Positions 44,621 through 55,800 are shown, numbered from the stretch's first letter. The stretch is DNA of 64,000 nt from [Flexibacter] sp. ATCC 35208 (GCF_001975825.1 NZ_MTKN01000021.1:33141-97140); one strand, 5' to 3'. The notes: generated by a model from the letters alone, not told the origin. Numbers and translations: made by a program.

Positions 44621-45678
44621 TCTACAGAATATTTAAAGTTTTTTGGATCGCTCAGATCCAGTTTCAATGTGTAGGTACCTACTTTTGTATACGGAAATCC
44701 ATTTGCATCTGCGGTATATAATGTACATACACCTGCTTCCTCACTGGTACCAAAGAACCAGCTCCAGCTTTGATTGATCAGCACTTTGATACCCCATTGT
44801 TCTGCAGCAGTGGTGGTGATGCTGGCTGTCCATATCTTGTTGGTAGCATCGTACGTCATGGGTGTGGCAGTGGTACTCCAACTATTAAAGTCGCCTACTA
44901 CACTGAGAGAGTTGATCACTGTTTCACTCCACGTAAGTGCATTTGTATTGGCTGTGATATAAAGGTATCCGCCATTTGCCGTCCAGCAGTTCCAACGATC
45001 GCTGCCGGCATATAATACATACTGGTTATCATTTGCAGGATAACCACCGTATATCACGGAAGCACTGTTGCTTTCTTCATTCGTAAGCAGGAAATTGTAC
45101 CACTGGTCTACTTTTACAAAGCCGTCATATTTCCCGTCTTTATTCCGGGCACAGAGTTTCCAGGGAAAAGAGGTGAGATCGGTGCTCGCCATGTATAAAT
45201 AAGCGGCATCGTTCCCTGATTCGTAAGGCGTAATGCTGAGCGTTACTACATTGCTGTAATTGGAAGATGTATTTGCAGTGAGGGTAGATTTTACACGCAC
45301 GTACACTGTACCACTTTCACCAGCCGTGAGGCCAAATCCAAGTACTAAAGTATTCAAAGTAGCTGTGGTGTAAGAGAGAGAAGAACTGGTCACTGCTACT
45401 TCTTTTTTGATGCTGCTAAAATTGGCATCCAGTGCATACTGCACAGTCGTTGTGATCAATGATTCTTCTACTGCATAGCCATTAGAGACGCTTAAGGTAC
45501 CGGCATCCCACATCAGCTGTAACACTACACTATCTTTTGCAGACTGTGACAATGCTAACTGTGTAGCCGTAGCAGTCAGGGTCGCATCTTCAAAACCCGT
45601 TAATACTGCCTCTGCTCCTTCCTTTTTACAACTGGCGAAAAGGAATATGCTTAGTATATAGCAAATTATTTTTTTCAT
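44617..45678 (-). CDS. SusE/SusF-like surface glycan-binding lipoprotein
   Basis: A 353-residue lipoprotein (MKKIICYILSIFLFASCKKEG, Cys near residue 17). An N-terminal SusE-type Ig domain (GFEDATLTATATQLALSQSAKDSVVLQLMWD) is followed by two beta-sandwich modules with aromatic glycan-binding patches. These read YAGSDRWNCWTANGGYLYITANTNALTWSETVINSLSVVGDFNSWS and WGIKVLINQSWSWFFG. It should capture galactan at the cell surface and pass it to SusD/SusC. Position between susD and GH53 with an ATGA overlap supports the role. Confidence 0.88.
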   Translation of the reverse strand: MKKIICYILSIFLFASCKKEGAEAVLTGFEDATLTATATQLALSQSAKDSVVLQLMWDAGTLSVSNGYAVEESLITTTVQYALDANFSSIKKEVAVTSSSLSYTTATLNTLVLGFGLTAGESGTVYVRVKSTLTANTSSNYSNVVTLSITPYESGNDAAYLYMASTDLTSFPWKLCARNKDGKYDGFVKVDQWYNFLLTNEESNSASVIYGGYPANDNQYVLYAGSDRWNCWTANGGYLYITANTNALTWSETVINSLSVVGDFNSWSTTATPMTYDATNKIWTASITTTAAEQWGIKVLINQSWSWFFGTSEEAGVCTLYTADANGFPYTKVGTYTLKLDLSDPKNFKYSVE

Positions 45679-45695
45679 GGAACGTGTATTTGAGA

Positions 45696-47267
45696 TTAGT
45701 AACCTGAATTTTGGATCAGATTAGGATTTGAAGCCAGATCAGTTGATGGAATCGGATACAGGTTATATTTTGTATCTACGGATTGTCCGTTCACAGAACC
45801 ACCTTTCCATTGCCATAAATAATCGCCACCTGTAAACTTACCATAGCGGATCAGGTCTGTACGACGGCTACATTCCCAGAAAAGTTCACGGCCACGTTCT
45901 GCCAGAATGAAATCGAGCGTTAAGGTAGACGCGTTAATATCACCTGACGTATTCAGGTAAGCACGTTCGCGGATCTGGTTCACATAATTCACTGCTTCGC
46001 CAACAGAGCCACCGGTGCCTCCCCTCAGTACAGCTTCTGCATACATCAGGTATACATCTGCCAAACGGAACATAGGGAAATCAGTATTTACCAATCCACC
46101 ATCTGTGGTATAACTACCATCATCATTCAGGTTCGTGAATTTAACGATAGAGAGTCCCTGGCTGGAAGAAGATGGATCATCTACATTCAGGGTTTGTCCA
46201 TCTGTCCAGAAATCACCACGGATATCTGTCTGGCCTGTTGTATCAGGGAAAGAGTTTACAAACTCCCTGAGCGTGCGAATGCTGGCCCATCCTGACACTA
46301 CGCCATAGTCAGCGGCTTTCATGGTGCCTACGATAGGACCATTCACCAGGTAGGTAGTGGAACCCCAGGTAGTAGTATTGGTGGCATCTGCTTCTATAGG
46401 GAAGATGATCTCATTTGCTGTACGTTTGTCATTATCGCCATTGAACAGTTTTTTATAGGTTGACTCCAAAGAATAACCACCGGTGATCACCTTGTTACAA
46501 TAAGTCACACAGTTGGTATAATCAGCTGTACCTGTGTATACAGTGGCATTCAGGTAGTTCCTGGCCAGCAATGTCCATGCAGCAGCTCTGCTTACTCTGC
46601 CATATTCATTTTGCAAAGGAGCAGGCAATACTTCTTCTATATCTTTCAACTCAGACTGGATATAATCAAACAGGTCTGCTCTTTTGATACGTGGCGGGGT
46701 GAAAGCGCCTACTTCATCATTTTCAGTTACAAAGGGCACATTGCCGTACAGGTCCATGGCATGAGTATAGGCCAGTGCACGCAGAAAACGGGCTTCGGCC
46801 CTGAACACTTTCAGCGTGGTCTGATCGGATTCGGAGAAGGAAGCGATCTTTGCATCTGTCGCATTTCTCAGGAACTCATTGCAGAGGGCAACGGTATAAT
46901 AGATGCGATAATACATCGCACTCACCCAGGTGTCAGAAGCGCCCCATGTCATGTATTGTATATTCGTGAGGTTATCGCCACCGGCCCAGGTATACACCAC
47001 TTCGTCAGTGGGTACTTCCTGCAGGTTGAAATATACCCTCAGGTATCCCCATGATGCAGTGCTACTTGCCATATCCGCATTGCCATCACCTTTTTCAATA
47101 CCCGCTACAGCAAAGGCTGAGTAGAGTTTGGCCAGTACGGATTTATAATTAGCAAGAGAAGTGTATACAGATTCAGATGTTTCTTCCACACTGGGTACCT
47201 GGTTCAAATCCTTTGTACAGGCGGCCAGCATGGTGATCATTAATATGCAGGATAATATCTTTTTCAT
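45696..47267 (-). CDS. susD: SusD/RagB-family nutrient-binding outer-membrane lipoprotein
   Basis: About 523 residues. Start moved to ATG 47267 (MKKILSCILMITMLAACTKDLNQVPS), which gives a proper lipobox LAAC; the longer frame would bury it. Helical TPR scaffold with family hallmarks AEARFLRALAYTHAMDLYGNVPFVTE, FRLADVYLMYAEAVLRGG, and the C-terminal DFILAERGRELFWECSRRTDLIRYGKF. It forms the lid over the SusC transporter and binds the oligosaccharide. It starts 4 bp after the susC stop. Confidence 0.95.
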   Translation of the reverse strand: MKKILSCILMITMLAACTKDLNQVPSVEETSESVYTSLANYKSVLAKLYSAFAVAGIEKGDGNADMASSTASWGYLRVYFNLQEVPTDEVVYTWAGGDNLTNIQYMTWGASDTWVSAMYYRIYYTVALCNEFLRNATDAKIASFSESDQTTLKVFRAEARFLRALAYTHAMDLYGNVPFVTENDEVGAFTPPRIKRADLFDYIQSELKDIEEVLPAPLQNEYGRVSRAAAWTLLARNYLNATVYTGTADYTNCVTYCNKVITGGYSLESTYKKLFNGDNDKRTANEIIFPIEADATNTTTWGSTTYLVNGPIVGTMKAADYGVVSGWASIRTLREFVNSFPDTTGQTDIRGDFWTDGQTLNVDDPSSSSQGLSIVKFTNLNDDGSYTTDGGLVNTDFPMFRLADVYLMYAEAVLRGGTGGSVGEAVNYVNQIRERAYLNTSGDINASTLTLDFILAERGRELFWECSRRTDLIRYGKFTGGDYLWQWKGGSVNGQSVDTKYNLYPIPSTDLASNPNLIQNSGY

Positions 47268-47271
47268 AAAC

Positions 47272-50214
47272 TTAGAACTCAAGGTTAATGTTGATGGAAT
47301 AAGTACGTGGACGAGGATAGAATGCGCTTTCAAATCCATTGGTCACCTCAGGATCCTGTCCGGTGTATTTGGTGATGGTGAATACATTCTGCGCAATAGC
47401 GCCGATACGCATATTCACGTGCTTTGCTACTTTTCCAAAGTTATAAGCGACAGATAGATTATCCATTCTCAGGAAAGAGGCATTCTCTACATAATAGTCT
47501 GAGTAATATTGGCGGGTCTTGAAGCCTGTTTTCAGATAATCTTTATGCAGGTTGTTCAGGGCCGCATCTACATACTGTACAGTTTCCCAGGCGCTCAGAC
47601 TCATCTTCGTATTGTTGTATACATAGTTGCCGATGTTTGCGCGCAGGGTAAAGCCACCGGACCATTTCTTATAAGTAGCTTGTGTGTTGAAGCCGAGCAA
47701 CCAGGTGGCTGCAGGAGAATGATAGCGGTACAGGTCACTTTCGTTGATCACACCATCTTTGTTCAGATCAGCATATACACCTTCCAGCGGTTTGCCTGAT
47801 GCATCGTATACCTGTTTGTATACATAGAACATATTGGGTTGGTAACCGGCTGTAAGTATCTGAATCCCTCTTCCACCCACAGCAGTACCAGTATAAGTGC
47901 CCACTGTATTTGAACCCTTTACCAGGGAAATATTGGTCACTTTTGTGTACTGGTTGGTGGCATTGAAATTCACATCCAGTTTGAAATCACGCTTACTGAT
48001 CGGCGTAGTATTCAGCTGAAATTCAAAACCATGGCTTTCAATATTACCCACGTTGGTAGTAGCTGTCTGGTCAAAGTTGGTACCAGCTGCCACAGATACA
48101 TCGGCCAACAGATCGTAGGTTTTGCGGTTGTAATATTCAATTGAACCGGAGATCCTGTTGTTTAAAAAACCAAAGTCCAGGCCATAGTTGAATGCCTTTG
48201 TTGTTTCCCATTTCAGATCGTATACATAGACAGATGGTCTGTATACATACAAATATTCATCCCCAAAGCGATAGTTTGCGTAACTGTTTCCCTTTTGATA
48301 CACGGATAGGTAGCTATAGTTGCCGATGCCATCCTGTTGTCCTGTTACACCATAACTGGCCCTTAATTTTAAGTTATTAAGTACCTTATTGTATTTCAGA
48401 AAATTCTCGTCTGTTACATTCCAGGCCACTGCTACAGAAGGGAAAGTACCCCATCTGTTTTCAGGGCTGAAGCGGGAGGTACCATCTCTTCTGACGGTTC
48501 CTGTGATCATATATTTGGATAATAACGTGTAGTTCACTCTTCCATAATAAGACAGCAGTACATGTCGCTCATCGGATGCTTTGGCGGTAGACTGCAATTC
48601 ACCTTTTTCATTATAATAAGTGATAGCAGGGCTTTTGGCGCTCCAATGCTGGTAATCATAACCGGCAGTTGCATCAAAGCGGTGCGTGTTATTAATGTTC
48701 TTCGCGTAATTCAGGTACCCTGTGAACAATTTGTTCTTCATTGTCTGGGAATACGTGTTATTAGATCCCCCCACGCTATAGCCATCTGCAGAAGCAGCTG
48801 GTATATATACAGAGCCTTCACCCTTACTATAGTCGTAACCTAAGGTGACATGCGCTTTCAGATCAGGCAGGAAATGGAATCTATAATCCGCATCAAAGTT
48901 GCCGATACTTCTGTACACATCACTTTTGCGTTTTTCCTGTTCCAATAATCCTACAGGGTTCCTGTTGGCACCGGTAGCAGGTACGCCGCTGTTATCAAGG
49001 CTTTCATAAAAACCACCAAAAGTAGAATTACCGGAATATACAGGTTGTGTAGGATTGAATGCGACAGAAGACCAGATGGCATCTGTATTGGCAAACCTGT
49101 TATTGTTCGCAGCACCTTTCAGGTTGAAGGTCAGGTTTAAATGTTTGTCGAAGAGGCTGGGTGTGATGACCAGTGAACCTGTGAAACGTTGTGTATTATC
49201 CGTCTGCAGGTTACCGTTCTGGTTGTAGTAGCCAACAGAAGCACGGAAAGGCACTGCTTTCGCTATCTTTCCGGTTACACCCAGGTTATTGTCCGTACCC
49301 ATTGCATTCTTAAAAACCTCTTTCTGCCAGTCGGTATTACTACTGCCTAAGAGGGCTTTTTGAGCATCGGTACCTTGTGTATTGATCACATCTCTGAACT
49401 GTGATGGCGACATCATATCAGCTACATTCTTTCTTTGCTGTAGGGTAACTACAGAAGAGAAGTTGAGTTTCAGCTGATCGCCTTTGCCTTTTTTAGTCGT
49501 GATCATCAATACCCCGTTTGAAGCCCTGGAACCGTAGATGGCTGTAGATGCAGCATCTTTTAGTACGGTAATGCTTTCAATATCATTGGGGTTGATCATA
49601 CTTAAAAAGTTGTCAGAATTCCCGCTGATACCACCTGTTTCCAGTGGCACACCATCCAATACGATCAGCGGTGCATTGCTGGCACTTAAAGAGGCGCCAC
49701 CACGTATGCGGATGGTACTACCAGCGGTGGGAGAACCACTATTGGTCATGATCTGCACACCTGAAGCTTTACCACTGATCAGCTGTTCAGAAGAACCGAC
49801 TAATCCCGGGTTAAAGTCTTTGGTACTGATGCTGACAGCGGAACCTGTCATATCTTTTTTAGTTTTGGTGCCATAGCCGATCACGACTATTTCTTCCAGT
49901 TTTTTGTCTTCGAAAGACATTACAACCTGTACGGTGTCACCTGCCACTTTTACGACTTTTTTAGCCGCACCTACATAGGTAAATTCCAGTACATCTTTTC
50001 CTGAAGGCAGTTGCACGGTAAACGCTCCGGAAGCATCGGTCAGGGTGCTGGTGGTTGTACCGCTTACAAGTACGGACACTCTTTCAAGTGCTTTCCCGCC
50101 TTCATCGGTCACAGTACCTTTTACGATACGACTTTGCCCCTGAGCATGCACTCCCAGAAAGCTAACCGCCATGCACAGGCAGAATAGAAATTTGCGGAAA
50201 ATTGATTTCTTCAT
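47272..50214 (-). CDS. susC: SusC/RagA-family TonB-linked outer-membrane transporter
   Basis: A 980-residue TonB-dependent transporter with signal peptide ending GVHAQ. A carboxypeptidase-like regulatory domain follows (VKGTVTDEGGKALERVSVLVSGTTTSTLTDASGAFTV), then the TonB-linked plug: EEIVVIGYGTKTKKDMTGSAVSIS, SPTAGSTIRIRGGASLSASNAPLIVLDGVPLE, SRASNGVLMITTKKG. The 22-stranded barrel ends with an aromatic-type C-terminus (SININLEF). It imports galacto-oligosaccharides with SusD. It lacks the extra N-terminal secretin/TonB (STN) domain used for anti-sigma signalling, consistent with regulation by the adjacent hybrid two-component system. Confidence 0.95.
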   Translation of the reverse strand: MKKSIFRKFLFCLCMAVSFLGVHAQGQSRIVKGTVTDEGGKALERVSVLVSGTTTSTLTDASGAFTVQLPSGKDVLEFTYVGAAKKVVKVAGDTVQVVMSFEDKKLEEIVVIGYGTKTKKDMTGSAVSISTKDFNPGLVGSSEQLISGKASGVQIMTNSGSPTAGSTIRIRGGASLSASNAPLIVLDGVPLETGGISGNSDNFLSMINPNDIESITVLKDAASTAIYGSRASNGVLMITTKKGKGDQLKLNFSSVVTLQQRKNVADMMSPSQFRDVINTQGTDAQKALLGSSNTDWQKEVFKNAMGTDNNLGVTGKIAKAVPFRASVGYYNQNGNLQTDNTQRFTGSLVITPSLFDKHLNLTFNLKGAANNNRFANTDAIWSSVAFNPTQPVYSGNSTFGGFYESLDNSGVPATGANRNPVGLLEQEKRKSDVYRSIGNFDADYRFHFLPDLKAHVTLGYDYSKGEGSVYIPAASADGYSVGGSNNTYSQTMKNKLFTGYLNYAKNINNTHRFDATAGYDYQHWSAKSPAITYYNEKGELQSTAKASDERHVLLSYYGRVNYTLLSKYMITGTVRRDGTSRFSPENRWGTFPSVAVAWNVTDENFLKYNKVLNNLKLRASYGVTGQQDGIGNYSYLSVYQKGNSYANYRFGDEYLYVYRPSVYVYDLKWETTKAFNYGLDFGFLNNRISGSIEYYNRKTYDLLADVSVAAGTNFDQTATTNVGNIESHGFEFQLNTTPISKRDFKLDVNFNATNQYTKVTNISLVKGSNTVGTYTGTAVGGRGIQILTAGYQPNMFYVYKQVYDASGKPLEGVYADLNKDGVINESDLYRYHSPAATWLLGFNTQATYKKWSGGFTLRANIGNYVYNNTKMSLSAWETVQYVDAALNNLHKDYLKTGFKTRQYYSDYYVENASFLRMDNLSVAYNFGKVAKHVNMRIGAIAQNVFTITKYTGQDPEVTNGFESAFYPRPRTYSININLEF

Positions 50215-50245
50215 ATTGTGGAATTAAAAATTTTATACGATCTGT

Positions 50246-52726
50246 TTATTCAAGCCAGATGGCTCCAATGTCTATGGAAGCGTTGTCTGGCACCTTGTCT
50301 GATGTGGAAATGTTTAGTGTTTCAATTTTATAAATATTAAAGTCAATGTTGGTTTTTGGTATGAAATACTGATTCATGAATGCCGGGTATGGACGAGGCA
50401 ATAAAGCTGTACTATCCTGTGCTAAAGCTGCAATAGGTATCTTATAAATATGCTGGTCATTGTTTAATGAAATTTGTTGTGAATAGGTGTACCCGTCTGT
50501 AGTAATAAAGCCAATATTTAATGCTGTTAATGTAGTTGCAGGAATGAATAAACACAAGAATTTTGTAGCTTGTAATTGTTGGTTGCTATTAATATTCTTT
50601 CTCCAAAAGAAGCGCGCATTGTCATCTTTTACATGCATTGTATATTGCTGTACAGTGGCGGCGTACGGTTGTTCTTTGTAAGGTGCAGCCTGTATGAAGG
50701 ATCTTTCAGACAGGGAATAATATTCCATTTCTCCATCAAGGATGTTCGCATCTGTAATGGCTGTTTCAAAATACTGCGTCACAGTAAAATTCCAGTCAAG
50801 CGGAGCACCCGCTTCTTTTTGAGGAAATGTATAGCTATTACCGTTACTATATACAGTGATGGTGTATTTTAAATTTTCACTTCTTACCATGGTGGCAGGA
50901 ATAGTTCCCTGATAGGTATATCCATGTCTTCTTTCTAAACGGATATAAGGATTGTGATCAGACCAGAAAGAAACATGATCTGTTTGCAATATCACAGAGT
51001 CGGGAAATGAAGGTCCTGCTATATCTGCTGTTATAGATATGTTTTGCCCACTATCCGCCGCAGCCAAAGGTGTATGGACAACTTCGAACTGTTTTAACTG
51101 CGCTGGTGGCGCTACAAATTCACCCAATTTAATATGCTCCCATTCAGTGGCAGCAGACCATCGCCGGGTATCTTCCTTCATCAGTAAATAAACACCAGGA
51201 GTGATGTTAAAAGCACCTTTTTCGGCGATGGTATCTCTTTCTGAGTGGAGGTTCCTGACAATAAAATGGGTACCCAGATCAGGCAATTGCAATTGCATAG
51301 GCCATTTGTTCCATGCAATGGTTACGACCTCCTTATTGGGTGCAGGGCGTGCAAAGGGATCTGCCACCTGTATCGCATCAGGCATCAACTCTAATCTCCA
51401 TACTCCGTTTTCCAGTTTATCCAGGAAATAAGCACCCGTGCCTTCATACTTTACTACAGGTGAGTTGCCATAACCTGCGATGGTGGTGAGTTGTGAAGGT
51501 GCTATTGGTTGAACGGTGGTATTGTTAGAATAAAAATATTGTTGTGGATTATTGAGCAGACTAAGGTCTTCCTGATAACTGACCCGGAAATTACCGAAAA
51601 CAGTATCTGCCGGATAGGCAGGAAATTGTTCTCCCCGTTTTACCTCTTTCGCCACTGCTGCTGCTATTTTCATACTCAGCGCTTTCCGGGGTGTATAGGC
51701 CAGGTTTAAATAATGTGTCTGGTATTCTGTATTATAAGCAGCGATATCGATGGGATCATAAGCAAACTGGGTGATCCACTGAAAACCCTGTGAACGGAAT
51801 GTCCGCGTCATAGCCGGGTACATATAACTATAGGTGATATCTGCCGGATCGAATTCATAGATAGCTTTGGCTTTTGTGGCAAATCCTTTTTCGTTGGAGA
51901 AAGGGATGTTGTACTGATCTACATAAGGCAGAAAATTCCCCTTTCGCGTATGTCCGGCAACCAGGCCAATAGGATACCACTGGTAGGTAGTGCCTTGAAT
52001 ATCAGAATCATAGTAAGCAGAAACATGCTCCCGGTTATGGCTTACATTGTAGAATATTGGTTTCTTATTCCCTGTCGATCTGATGGCCGCGACCATAGTG
52101 CCAATGTACTTTTTAGTATCTAAAGGGTCTCCTGCATGGCAAGGCTCATTATTGATTTCAAAGCCTACGATGGCAGGATCCTCTTTGTAAGCCTTTCCTG
52201 TATAAGGATTGACGTGTGTGAGCAATTGTTTGATATAGGTTTCCTGGGCAGCAATAGCTTTGGGATTCTTATGCACATCACATTTGTCATATAAATAGGA
52301 AAACCCACCTGTTGGCTCATTCCTTTCCGGGTAGCCATTCCCAAAATTGGTCATACAGGTGATTAACACCCTGATTCCCCGTTGCTGTACCCTGGAAATC
52401 AGGTAATCGAGGAGATCAAGGTGTTCATTTTGTTGTAACCTTCCGATGGAATCGGTAATTTCTACATCCCATATATGTATTCTGTAAGCATTGAATCCAA
52501 GGCGGGAAAAATGGTATACGTCTTTGTCAATAGCTGCTTTGTGATCTTTGACCTGGCGATAGGCATGTGCAAAAGGGAGGGTATAGTTCACTCCATAAAA
52601 GGAGGCCTCTTTTTTACTATCCGACCAGCGCATCACACCAGATTTATCAACGTAGATAGTCTGTTGAGCAAACGTGGCCGTAAAATACAAGCACATGCAA
52701 AGGAGTGGAATTGCCTTTAGGGACAT
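50246..52726 (-). CDS. Clan GH-A glycoside hydrolase with C-terminal beta domains
   Basis: An 826-residue secreted protein, signal ending TATFAQQ. The N-terminal TIM barrel (residues about 30-380) includes GFNAYRIHIWDVEITD and VGFEINNEPCHAG, in which the NEP motif is the clan GH-A acid/base. SYMYPAMTRTFRSQGFQWITQFAYDPIDIA follows. C-terminal beta-sandwich regions (from about 500) look like carbohydrate-binding or Ig modules. It is the first gene of the PUL operon. GH147-type exo-beta-galactosidases are known from Bacteroides galactan loci and would fit, but I cannot tell this from a divergent GH5-like enzyme by eye. Confidence 0.8.
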   Translation of the reverse strand: MSLKAIPLLCMCLYFTATFAQQTIYVDKSGVMRWSDSKKEASFYGVNYTLPFAHAYRQVKDHKAAIDKDVYHFSRLGFNAYRIHIWDVEITDSIGRLQQNEHLDLLDYLISRVQQRGIRVLITCMTNFGNGYPERNEPTGGFSYLYDKCDVHKNPKAIAAQETYIKQLLTHVNPYTGKAYKEDPAIVGFEINNEPCHAGDPLDTKKYIGTMVAAIRSTGNKKPIFYNVSHNREHVSAYYDSDIQGTTYQWYPIGLVAGHTRKGNFLPYVDQYNIPFSNEKGFATKAKAIYEFDPADITYSYMYPAMTRTFRSQGFQWITQFAYDPIDIAAYNTEYQTHYLNLAYTPRKALSMKIAAAVAKEVKRGEQFPAYPADTVFGNFRVSYQEDLSLLNNPQQYFYSNNTTVQPIAPSQLTTIAGYGNSPVVKYEGTGAYFLDKLENGVWRLELMPDAIQVADPFARPAPNKEVVTIAWNKWPMQLQLPDLGTHFIVRNLHSERDTIAEKGAFNITPGVYLLMKEDTRRWSAATEWEHIKLGEFVAPPAQLKQFEVVHTPLAAADSGQNISITADIAGPSFPDSVILQTDHVSFWSDHNPYIRLERRHGYTYQGTIPATMVRSENLKYTITVYSNGNSYTFPQKEAGAPLDWNFTVTQYFETAITDANILDGEMEYYSLSERSFIQAAPYKEQPYAATVQQYTMHVKDDNARFFWRKNINSNQQLQATKFLCLFIPATTLTALNIGFITTDGYTYSQQISLNNDQHIYKIPIAALAQDSTALLPRPYPAFMNQYFIPKTNIDFNIYKIETLNISTSDKVPDNASIDIGAIWLE

Positions 52727-52730
52727 AAAT

Positions 52731-52755
52731 AACCGTATCAGTTTTTCGTACGGTT
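52731..52755. promoter_or_regulatory. Inverted repeat in the PUL leader/promoter region
   Basis: AACCGTA (52731-52737) and TACGGTT (52749-52755) form a perfect 7-bp inverted repeat 4 bp upstream of the first PUL gene. On the minus strand two TGTCCG motifs follow farther upstream (near 52794 and 52822). These are candidates for binding by the AraC-type domain of the adjacent regulator or for a leader hairpin. Confidence 0.4.
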
Positions 52756-52838
52756 CGAAACTATTTAAGATTCGTTTTTAAGTGCGGCTGATATCGGACA
52801 TAATAGGATAAAATTTAGACAACGGACACATATATTGA

Positions 52839-55800
52839 TTATATGTTATTTTTAATATATTGAGAAGGTGTAACTCCGAATTCTGACTGGAAACATTTGG
52901 AGAAATAGGAGGCTTCAGAAAATCCGACCATATACATGACCTCTGCCACGGTGAATTTGTTCTGTTGTAAGAGAACGGCGGCTTTTTTCATCCTGATGGA
53001 GCGGATGTATTCAACCGGGGTGAGGCTGGTAAGTTGCTTTATTTTGCGGTACAGTTGTTTAGAACTGGTAAAGCTCAGTTCACTGAGTACCTGAACATTG
53101 AACTGGGGATCGTCCATTTTTTCCTCTATGATCTGGGTGATATCGGAGAGGAACTGCTCATCTCTGGATAGGGTCTTGTTTTCTTTTGGGTCAGTGAGGG
53201 AGGAAATACGGAGTTGGTGCTCCATGTCTTCCCGGCGTTTGAGTAGTTGCTCCATTCTTGAGAGCAGGATAGATATATCAAAAGGTTTGGACATAAAGGC
53301 ATCGGCGCCAAGGTCGATGCTGTTTAGTTCGGTTTGCCGGTCGTCTTTTGCAGTTAATAATATAATAGGTATGGTGGCGGTCATGACTTGTTTTTTGAGT
53401 CGTCTGCTCATTTCAAGGCCGTCCATCACAGGCATCATGACATCAACGATGATGAGGTCTGGCTGCCATTCGAGGCTGAGGGATTCTCCTTTTTTGCCGT
53501 CGTGGGCGATTTTGATTTGGTATTGGGGGGCGAGGGCATGGTGTAGGAAATCTGTTATTTCATGGTTGTCGTCTACGATGAGGATCTTTTTTTGGGGGGA
53601 GGGATGCTTTCCTGGTTGTTCTGGCAGGGTGTGCTGTTCTCCTGAAAGGGTGTGCTGGTTTTTTGAATGGGTGTTATGTTCACCTGAAAGGTCGCTCTGT
53701 TCTCCTGAAGGGGTGTGCTGGTTTTTTGAATGGATGTTATGTTCCCCTGAAAGGTTGCTCTGTTCTCCTGAAGGGGTGTGCTGGTTTTTTGAATGGATGT
53801 TATATTCCCCTGGAAGGTTGTTATGTTCTCCTGAAAGGGGGTGCTGGTTTTTTGAATGGATGTTATGTTCCCCTGAAAAGTTGCTCTGTTCTCCTGAAGG
53901 GTTGTGCTGGTTTTTTGAATGGGTGTTATGTTCCCCTGAAAAGTTGCCCTGTTCTCCTGAAAGGGTGTGCTGGTTTTTTGAATGGGTGTTATGTTCCCCT
54001 GAAAGGTTGCTCTGTTCTCCTGAAGGGGTGTGCTGGTTCTTATGTTCCCCCATAATGGGAACAGCCACTCTTTCAGAAATAGGCAAACTGACTGTCACCG
54101 TAGTCCCTTCTCCTTCTACAGAGGCTATCGTGACATACCCGCCTAGTTGTTCCGCATAGTTCCTCACCAGGTAAAGCCCTATACCAGAACCTTCCTTATT
54201 CCTCGCCGTAATGGAAGATTTGAAAAATCGCTCAAATACATATGGCAGATCAGCAACTGGAATACCAATGCCAGTATCGGTTACTTTTATTGCCACTACA
54301 TTGTTTTGCCGGGTGATATCCAGATGGATAGCCCCTCCTTCAGGCGTATACCGACAGGCATTGGATAGCAGGTTAGTGATGATCGCCTCTGTTCTGATCA
54401 CATCAGTATCCATATAAATCTCTTCCCTGTTGCAGGTGAAAGTAAAAGATATCTGCTGGTTGCTAAAAGAGTCATACAGCTTTCTGGCGAAAGTCACCAG
54501 TTCCAGCTTTGACAATACCAAGGCGGAAAGCGCACTGCTATCAGCCCTGTTGAAGTTCAGTACCCTGTGAATTAAAGCGTTCAGCTTCAGCGCATTTTGC
54601 TGTATCCCTTCGAGTTGCTTCTTTTTCAGCGGACTTCTGCTTTCTGCCAGCATCTGGCTTACAGGTGCAAGGATCAGACTGAGGGGCGTTTTTAGCTCAT
54701 GAGAGATATCGGTGAAAAAGTTGAGTTTCAGATTGGTCAGCTCTACCGTTTTTTGTTTTTCTATACGCTCGATCTTGAGATTATGCCTTACCCTGAAGAA
54801 GTTGATTGCCCAGAGCACGAGTCCGACCACGATCAAAAAATAAATCGCTTTCGCCAGATTGGTATAGTACCATGGTGGAATAATGGTGATCGATAGCTTT
54901 AACGGATTGGCAAATGGTTTTCCATATGCATCGAGTTTACTCACCAGCAGGGTATAATGCCCGTAACTGAGATTGGTGTAGGTGATCAGGTTATTATTGA
55001 GTGGCAATGTATTCCAGTCATCATCTATTTGCGTGATCCTGTATACATACCGGGTGCCTTCAGGATCTGAATAACTGAGGTCAGAAACGGCGAAAGCAAG
55101 GTTGTTCTGCTCATGACTCAGACGGATATCGTTCTTATATCTTATAGATCCGGATAGTTTACCATTGATATACATGGCGGTGAGATACAGCTGATTGCCG
55201 GCACCAGTGGCAGGTTGTATAACCGATGCCGCGATCCCTAATTCATCAGCTCCTCCCAGGTAGACGGCATGCTGGTCCTTATCATAATACATGGAAGTAA
55301 AGGCAGATTGCCCACTGTTGAATCGCTGTACCGTGGTGGTATTTCTGTCCATCATCCAGATACCTTCACTGGTGGAGATCCAGATATTGGCATCTACCTG
55401 TTCCATGCTTAATATCTGGTCAGCTTTAAATGGGATAATCTTTTGCTGGCCATCTTTTATTCTGACGATATTGCCGGGGCAACCGATCCAGATTACACCC
55501 GCATCATCTGCGAACATATAAGAGGGATGTTTTGATCCATCCATCAGGGTTTCTACCTGATTGGTGTGTGGGTTAATCTTATGCACGGCCCTGTTATAAA
55601 TTAATGCCCAGATATTTCCCTGCGGATCTTTTGTAAGCTGGTTCACGGAGTTGCCGGCCAGTCCATTGTGAGCAGCGAAGTTGTGCATGGCTATAATAGG
55701 AGCTGCAGTGAGCAGGGACCTATCCACCACAAAAATCCCTCCCAGGTAGGTGGCGATCCATAACCTTTGCTGGTCGTCTTCCTGAATATTATAGGCCCAG

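Noticed and set aside
47268..47339. Extended N-terminus of SusD
   Set aside because: The downstream ATG gives a correct lipoprotein signal; the extension overlaps the end of susC and has no signal character.
53637..54053. Possible CRISPR array
   Set aside because: The repeats are contiguous 63-bp units without variable spacers and lie in frame inside a coding gene.
53098..54159. A 353-codon plus-strand frame and a 130-codon frame across the repeat region
   Set aside because: They are the antisense of the hybrid sensor gene; their periodic Cys/Trp-rich sequence is produced by the 63-bp repeat.
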